Positions 60,224 to 64,000 of a stretch of 64,000 nt of DNA are shown in pieces (the first letter of the stretch is position 1; every line of letters begins with the position of its first letter). The position numbers were made by a program, and so were the translations under genes. The notes beneath the pieces were generated by a model. It was not told where the DNA came from. It searched no databases and was given only the letters and a program-made list of their open reading frames with translations. Source of the stretch: JABMMZ01 sp044341025 (lineage in GTDB: Bacteria > Bacteroidota > Bacteroidia > NS11-12g > UBA955); contig JBIISM010000010.1 in the NCBI GenBank assembly GCA_044341025.1, positions 19,285 through 83,284 on the forward strand, in the 5' to 3' direction.

Positions 60224-60363
60224 CTGCCAACATTGGCTTTGCGTCAGTGTGGCTTTCGTGCTAGGCTGAACATTTATACTTTCTATTAGCTTTTGTACTA
60301 AATTTGAACTTAAGTGCTTTCTATTCCACACCGAACGCAAAGCCAAAAAACGTTGTGTGTCAG
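60224..60363 (+). repeat. attC-like folded repeat after the methyltransferase gene
   Basis: TTGGCTTTGCGT (60233-60244) pairs perfectly with ACGCAAAGCCAA (60335-60346). Inside, GTGTGG (60247-60252) pairs with CCACAC (60326-60331). Outside, CTGCCAAC (60224-60231) partly matches GTTGTGTGTCAG (60352-60363). The 140-base imperfect palindrome placed just after a stop codon resembles integron attC sites. The core site does not fit GTTRRRY exactly, and no integrase is visible, so this remains a structural resemblance. Confidence 0.5.
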
Positions 60364-60409
60364 CTTACAGACTAACCTCTAAACAAGTAACTTAAAAAAA
60401 TAAAAATAA

Positions 60410-60823
60410 ATGGCCACAAAAATTTATCAAGGAGACAGCTCAAACTCTTCAAAAATTCTTTACACTGTAAATGATGGAAAAATTTACCAAGGAGACAGTA
60501 CAAATTCAAGTAAAATAATTTTTACTTGTTCAAATGGACACATATATCAAGGAGATAGTACAAACTCTTCAAAAATATTGTTTACCGTAAATGATGGAAA
60601 AGTTTATCTAGGAGACAGTACAAACTCAAGTAAAATCGTACATAAGTTTACAAAAGAAAAAGTTTATCAAGGAGATAGCACCAATTCAAGCAAAATTCAA
60701 CTTACAATTAAAGGCGATAATTTTTATCAAGGAGACAGCACAAACTCAAGTAAAATCGTTGCGAATGTTGATGGTTGGTTAGACCAAGAAGAATTTGTTG
60801 CAATTATCACTGCAATAATATAA
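60410..60823 (+). CDS. Protein of six 20-residue YQGDSTNSSKI repeats
   Basis: 137 residues made almost wholly of six units of exactly 20 residues (60 bases, phase 60424, 60484, 60544 and so on): I/V-Y-Q-G-D-S-T-N-S-S-K-I-x-x-T-V-N-D-G-K. The GDSTNSSKI core is nearly invariant, while the eight-residue linker varies. The unit looks like a short beta-hairpin, so the whole could be a small beta-solenoid or propeller-like sheet. After the last unit is VDGWLDQEEFVAIITAII, an amphipathic hydrophobic tail. There is no signal peptide. I recognise no characterised function. It stands between the attC-like element and a nuclease remnant. Confidence 0.75.
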   Translation: MATKIYQGDSSNSSKILYTVNDGKIYQGDSTNSSKIIFTCSNGHIYQGDSTNSSKILFTVNDGKVYLGDSTNSSKIVHKFTKEKVYQGDSTNSSKIQLTIKGDNFYQGDSTNSSKIVANVDGWLDQEEFVAIITAII

Positions 60824-60853
60824 TCTTATGATTAGAGAATTTTCTCAAGCTGT

Positions 60854-60931
60854 ATGCGAAAAATTGAACATTATGTTTATGTGCTAAAAGACCCAAGAAC
60901 TTCTCAAATATTTTATATCAAACCAAGTTAG
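60854..60931 (+). pseudogene. N-terminal remnant of a GIY-YIG nuclease
   Basis: The 25-residue frame RKIEHYVYVLKDPRTSQIFY followed by IKPS and a stop matches the start of GIY-YIG/LEM3-like nucleases, in which (Y)VYxLxDPRTxxIFYVGKG carries the active-site Tyr and the GKG turn. It breaks off exactly where GKG should follow. The adjoining STAND gene starts 11 bases later. I read it as the left end of a nuclease gene cut by the recombination that brought in the downstream gene. Confidence 0.55.
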
Positions 60932-60941
60932 AAAACCAACA

Positions 60942-63900
60942 GTGATTAAGCATCCTCATCTTAAAATACTTCATTCATTGTACTTAAGCGAAACACAGGC
61001 TTTTCGTAAAGTACACCGTATGATAGATCTATTTGAAAGCATCATAAAAACACATACAGTTGTGATTCTTTCTGAGTATGTAAAACACAATAAGTTGAGT
61101 GATTCGGCCAAGGGTTTATTGGCGCAAGGTCTTAGAACACCGTCTTTGGGTACCTGGCAATTGTTTAGTAGGGTCATGTTTGAAGAGTTGCAAAAAGACA
61201 ATTACGAATACTTGTTGAGTGGTTTTACTAATGAATTTCTTTACTTAGATAAAGCATTGAACCTTGATAAAACCAATGTTGTTGCGATGCGCAATGGATA
61301 TGCCCATGGCGCAACACCAAGCGATGACGCGTGCGAAATTGACATTAAAAAGTTTGATCCTTTTTTAACCCAACTAATGGAGTTGGAATGGTTGGAAAAC
61401 TCAACATTACAAGTGCAGAATGGAAAAGTAATGGTAGTTAATGCAAATGGGGCGCTGAGTCTACACCCTATGTTGCTATACCGCAAGGAAGACTCCGATG
61501 CTTCTTTTGCCTTTTTCAATGATTTGAAAAATGATAAAGTAGGACTACTCAATTATCCCTTAGGAAAACATTACCGTGAAAAAGATTTTTTCACCGAGTT
61601 TCAAGAATACCTGCCAATTCAAGATTGGAAAAAAATCGGCAACAATGAATTTTACCAAAGAATTGAAGAACTTACAGAAACATTCAAAGGCAGAACAATT
61701 GAACGCGAAAAGCTTTTACAATTTGTAAGCACCAAAAACAAAGGGTATTTTTCTATTCAAGGTAATCCGGGAATAGGCAAATCAGCTTTGATTGCTCAAT
61801 TTTTTAAAGACTTGCGTGCGCACGATGCGTTAAAAAAGTTGAACGTTATTGAATATTTTATCCGTAGGGGTACACAACAAGCACAGGTCGATTATATGCT
61901 CAATTACCTCATCCGCAGAACGGATGAGTGTTTTCCAGCCGGGAAAGAAATACGTGCCGAAGGTAAAATGGTATTTGATTTACAAAATCAACTCTTTGCG
62001 AAATGGCGCTTGTGGAGCGAACATTCGAAAGGTCAAAAAATATTGTTTTTAATCGATGGTTTGGATGAAGGTGTAGAAAACGATTTGTTGACCTACCTAC
62101 CCCGTGAGACCTTCGAAAACATCTTGATCATCTATGGCTCGCGGCCAGGTGGACATAAAACCATAGATGACCTTTGGGCAACTTTGCCAACAGAATATCA
62201 CACCAAATTAGAACTTTATGGATTAGGCAAGGAAGATATTCGTGCGCTCATTTACGAAGTAGCAAACAAATACGAAATAGACCGCGAAAGCAGCTGGATA
62301 GATGCGGTACTAAAACGTTCGCAGGGCAATCCGTTGTATTTGAAATTGCTATGTGATGCCATCGAAAACGGCCGTATTGGTATTAATGATATAAATGCGC
62401 TCCCTAAAGAAATTGATGAGTACTACAAAGCTATTTTGCAACGCTATGCACAAGATGTGGTCGATGGTGATGCTTTACTTGCCGGGCTTTACACCTTTGC
62501 TGCTGCAAAAGATTACTTAACAATGTCTCACCTTGGTCTCATCAAACATCTTGGTTCTGCTGCCGTGCAGCGTATCGGAAGCACCTTAAAAGAAGTGCTT
62601 TATGAAAATCCGCTTACCGAAGAGGTGCTCGATTACCAGTTGTTTCACGAAAGTTTTCGGGAGTATTTAGTAAAAGAAAAAGCCAAAGAAGTAAGAGAAG
62701 CTAGCGATCGAATAATTGATTTTTGCGCCACTTGGAAAGAATTAGAAGGCAATTGGGAACAGCGTTATGCATTGGAACATTATGCTGCCCACCTATTTGA
62801 AAGCAAGAGGGCACAGCATCACAAAGTGTTGATGGACTTGATGTACAATGAAGAATATGCGGGTGAGCAAATAAAAACCCTGAAAAGCTTTGATTCTTCC
62901 AATCGCTTATTTCAACTTGCATTGCTAAAAGCATCAGAATTAAAAAAAGAGGCGCATGCACTAGAAGCAGCCCTATGTTTGGTAGATTTAAAATATGAAG
63001 AAGCCAACGATGCCCAGCAGGTGTTGGCAATGGTAGCCAATAATGAAATAGACCTTGCACTCAAACGCATTGAAAGTTTTGGGGGCGCCGATAAAGATGG
63101 CGTAAAGCGCAGGTTCATTTTATACATGCTTTGTTTGATGGAGCTTACCTTATTGGATAGTAAAGATAAACCATTCAGAAAGGGAGGAATTGAAAAATTA
63201 TTAAACCATTTAGACGAACAAATACCGTCTGATAAATCCATCATTAATTGGGATGCGTTCTTTCCAAGCTATACGATGTTTCTAATGGCCTGCGAATGGG
63301 CGGACTTGGGGCTAAATTTTTTAATTGTATATAAACGAACAACTTATTTAGATATCGATTGGTTGCCGGAAAAAGGGCCTTACAACGATTTACAATTTGA
63401 GGTTTTATTAGAGTGCGCAAGTGGCATCAGTGATGATAGCGCTAAGATTAGCGCGCTGAAGGACATCTCCACAGAACTGGCTAAACAGGGCAAGGTAGAT
63501 GAAGCTCTTGCCTGCGCAAGTGGCATCAGTGATGATTATTTGAAGAGGAGCCCGCTGAAGGACATCTCCACAGAACTAGCCAAACAGGGCAAGGTAGATG
63601 AAGCTCTTGCCTGCGCAAGTGGCATAAGTGATGATTATTGGAAGAGTAGCGCGCTGAAGGACATCTCCACCGAACTGGCCAAACAGGGCAAGGTAGAAGA
63701 AGGCGCATCGGCAATGCAAGAAGCTCTTGGCTGCGCAAGGGGCATAAGTGATGATTATTGGAAGAGTAGCGCGCTGAAGGACATCTCCACAGAATTGGCC
63801 AAACAGGGCAAGATAGATAAAGGCGCATCGGCAATGCAAGAAGCCCTTGGCTGCGCAAGTGGCATAAGTGATGATTATTGGAAGAGTAGCGCGCTGAAGG

Positions 63901-64000
63901 ACATCTCCACCGAACTGGCTAAACAGGGCAAGGTAGATGAAGCTCTTGCCTGCGCAAGTGGCATCAGTGATGATAGCGCTAAGAGTAGCGCGCTGAAGGA
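60942..64000 (+). CDS. HEPN-like / NACHT-type STAND NTPase with tandem repeats (3' end outside window)
   Basis: The frame is open from 60888 to the right edge. I take the GTG at 60942 as the start (IKHPHLKILHSLYLSETQAF); the first ATG is at 61020. Over 1019 residues are visible. Residues 1-~230 form a helical domain containing MRNGYAHG, where R117-x4-H122 fits the HEPN ribonuclease motif. The NTPase has Walker A GNPGIGKS (274-281), Walker B ILFLIDGLDEG (~368-377) and SRPGG, then a GLGKEDI and QGNPLYLKLL winged-helix-like part. From residue ~825 come near-identical TPR-like repeats. This domain order matches bacterial NLR-like defence proteins: effector, switch, sensor. A defensive role is inferred from architecture. 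Confidence 0.8.
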   Translation, partial: MIKHPHLKILHSLYLSETQAFRKVHRMIDLFESIIKTHTVVILSEYVKHNKLSDSAKGLLAQGLRTPSLGTWQLFSRVMFEELQKDNYEYLLSGFTNEFLYLDKALNLDKTNVVAMRNGYAHGATPSDDACEIDIKKFDPFLTQLMELEWLENSTLQVQNGKVMVVNANGALSLHPMLLYRKEDSDASFAFFNDLKNDKVGLLNYPLGKHYREKDFFTEFQEYLPIQDWKKIGNNEFYQRIEELTETFKGRTIEREKLLQFVSTKNKGYFSIQGNPGIGKSALIAQFFKDLRAHDALKKLNVIEYFIRRGTQQAQVDYMLNYLIRRTDECFPAGKEIRAEGKMVFDLQNQLFAKWRLWSEHSKGQKILFLIDGLDEGVENDLLTYLPRETFENILIIYGSRPGGHKTIDDLWATLPTEYHTKLELYGLGKEDIRALIYEVANKYEIDRESSWIDAVLKRSQGNPLYLKLLCDAIENGRIGINDINALPKEIDEYYKAILQRYAQDVVDGDALLAGLYTFAAAKDYLTMSHLGLIKHLGSAAVQRIGSTLKEVLYENPLTEEVLDYQLFHESFREYLVKEKAKEVREASDRIIDFCATWKELEGNWEQRYALEHYAAHLFESKRAQHHKVLMDLMYNEEYAGEQIKTLKSFDSSNRLFQLALLKASELKKEAHALEAALCLVDLKYEEANDAQQVLAMVANNEIDLALKRIESFGGADKDGVKRRFILYMLCLMELTLLDSKDKPFRKGGIEKLLNHLDEQIPSDKSIINWDAFFPSYTMFLMACEWADLGLNFLIVYKRTTYLDIDWLPEKGPYNDLQFEVLLECASGISDDSAKISALKDISTELAKQGKVDEALACASGISDDYLKRSPLKDISTELAKQGKVDEALACASGISDDYWKSSALKDISTELAKQGKVEEGASAMQEALGCARGISDDYWKSSALKDISTELAKQGKIDKGASAMQEALGCASGISDDYWKSSALKDISTELAKQGKVDEALACASGISDDSAKSSALK
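63414..64000 (+). repeat. In-frame near-identical 99/120-base tandem repeats in the STAND gene
   Basis: Units begin at TGCGCAAGTGGC-like positions 63414, 63513, 63612, 63732, 63852 and 63951, giving lengths 99, 99, 120, 120, 99 and a partial. Each encodes CASGISDDxxKxSxLKDISTELAKQGKVDEALA-like sequence (33 residues). The 120-base units add seven residues (GASAMQE region). DNA identity between units is very high. Amino-acid differences cluster at the SA/YL/YW and I/R/S positions after the DD. The array continues past the window edge. Confidence 0.85.

Noticed and set aside
63526..63858. Open frames on the minus strand with repeated proline/leucine-rich units
   Set aside because: They are the reverse shadow of the in-frame repeats of the plus-strand STAND gene and share its 99/120-base period.
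60410..64000. Regular repeats as a CRISPR array
   Set aside because: The 60-base and 99/120-base repeats are continuous coding repeats in one frame with no unique spacers of constant length, and there are no cas genes.

Overview
The window looks like chromosome from a member of the Bacteroidota. Four lines of evidence support this. Several genes encode secreted proteins with type IX secretion (T9SS, Por) C-terminal sorting domains (15610-17325, 6129-7973, 51333-52088, and a decayed one at 47077-47258). Promoters of the TAnnTTTG type sit very close to start codons. There are no Shine-Dalgarno sequences, and TTG starts are frequent. Gene content is also typical of the phylum: a SusC-like TonB receptor, a TamB-like giant protein, Bacteroidota-restricted small proteins next to pheT, and a photolyase/B12-MerR light cluster. 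The DNA is AT-rich. I see no rRNA, tRNA or CRISPR. The genus cannot be fixed from this.

Layout. 1-325 is the 3' end of a DUF3427-type helicase. 436-3837 is a minus-strand operon (SAM hydroxide adenosyltransferase, ABM-domain protein, secreted TPR-CAP protein), divergent from phoH. 5162-9707 holds purC, an NHL/PKD T9SS protein and a PIF1-like helicase, converging on a GT39 membrane glycosyltransferase. 11634-15370 holds rluF and valS. 15610-20157 has a T9SS PKD protein, a small lipoprotein, an NmrA-like reductase and a GT9 glycosyltransferase. 20154-25639 is the divergent tsaD/tamB pair. 25658-27741 is a sodium symporter followed by two tiny membrane proteins (44 and 53 aa). 27834-33640 has a 3-hydroxyacyl-CoA dehydrogenase and a light-response divergon: photolyase and a TIGR01777 protein facing a CarH-like B12-MerR regulator that is translationally coupled to a fused double-ATPase ABC protein. 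33770-47019 is housekeeping: rnr, polyprenyl synthetase, DUF3817, SlyD-like PPIase, RhlE-like helicase, pheT with two small partners, a di-haem peroxidase, NIF3, a zinc ribbon protein and a TPR protein. 47645-51224 is a probable metal-related TonB receptor operon. 52133-55102 is a SNF2 helicase. 55718-58656 is an ALDH - meaB - FMN reductase operon.

From 58.66 kb to the right edge the DNA changes character and looks accessory. There is a 650-base non-coding stretch with inverted and direct repeats, then a stand-alone methyltransferase followed by an attC-like folded repeat. Next come a protein made of six 20-residue repeats in exact 60-base register and a truncated GIY-YIG nuclease remnant. 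Last is a large STAND/NACHT-type protein, open at the window edge. That protein has an N-terminal R-x4-H motif typical of HEPN ribonucleases, a P-loop NTPase, and a C-terminal array of almost identical 33/40-residue repeats. It is the best candidate in the window for an interesting, possibly anti-phage, system.

Several intergenic regions carry dispersed repeats. Family 1 is an imperfect palindrome of about 50 bases (six copies, both orientations). Family 2 is about 160 bases (two good copies, one degenerate). There is also the palindrome TCCCGATAGCTATCGGGA (two copies) and a short tgacacatttgta motif (four copies at one site).
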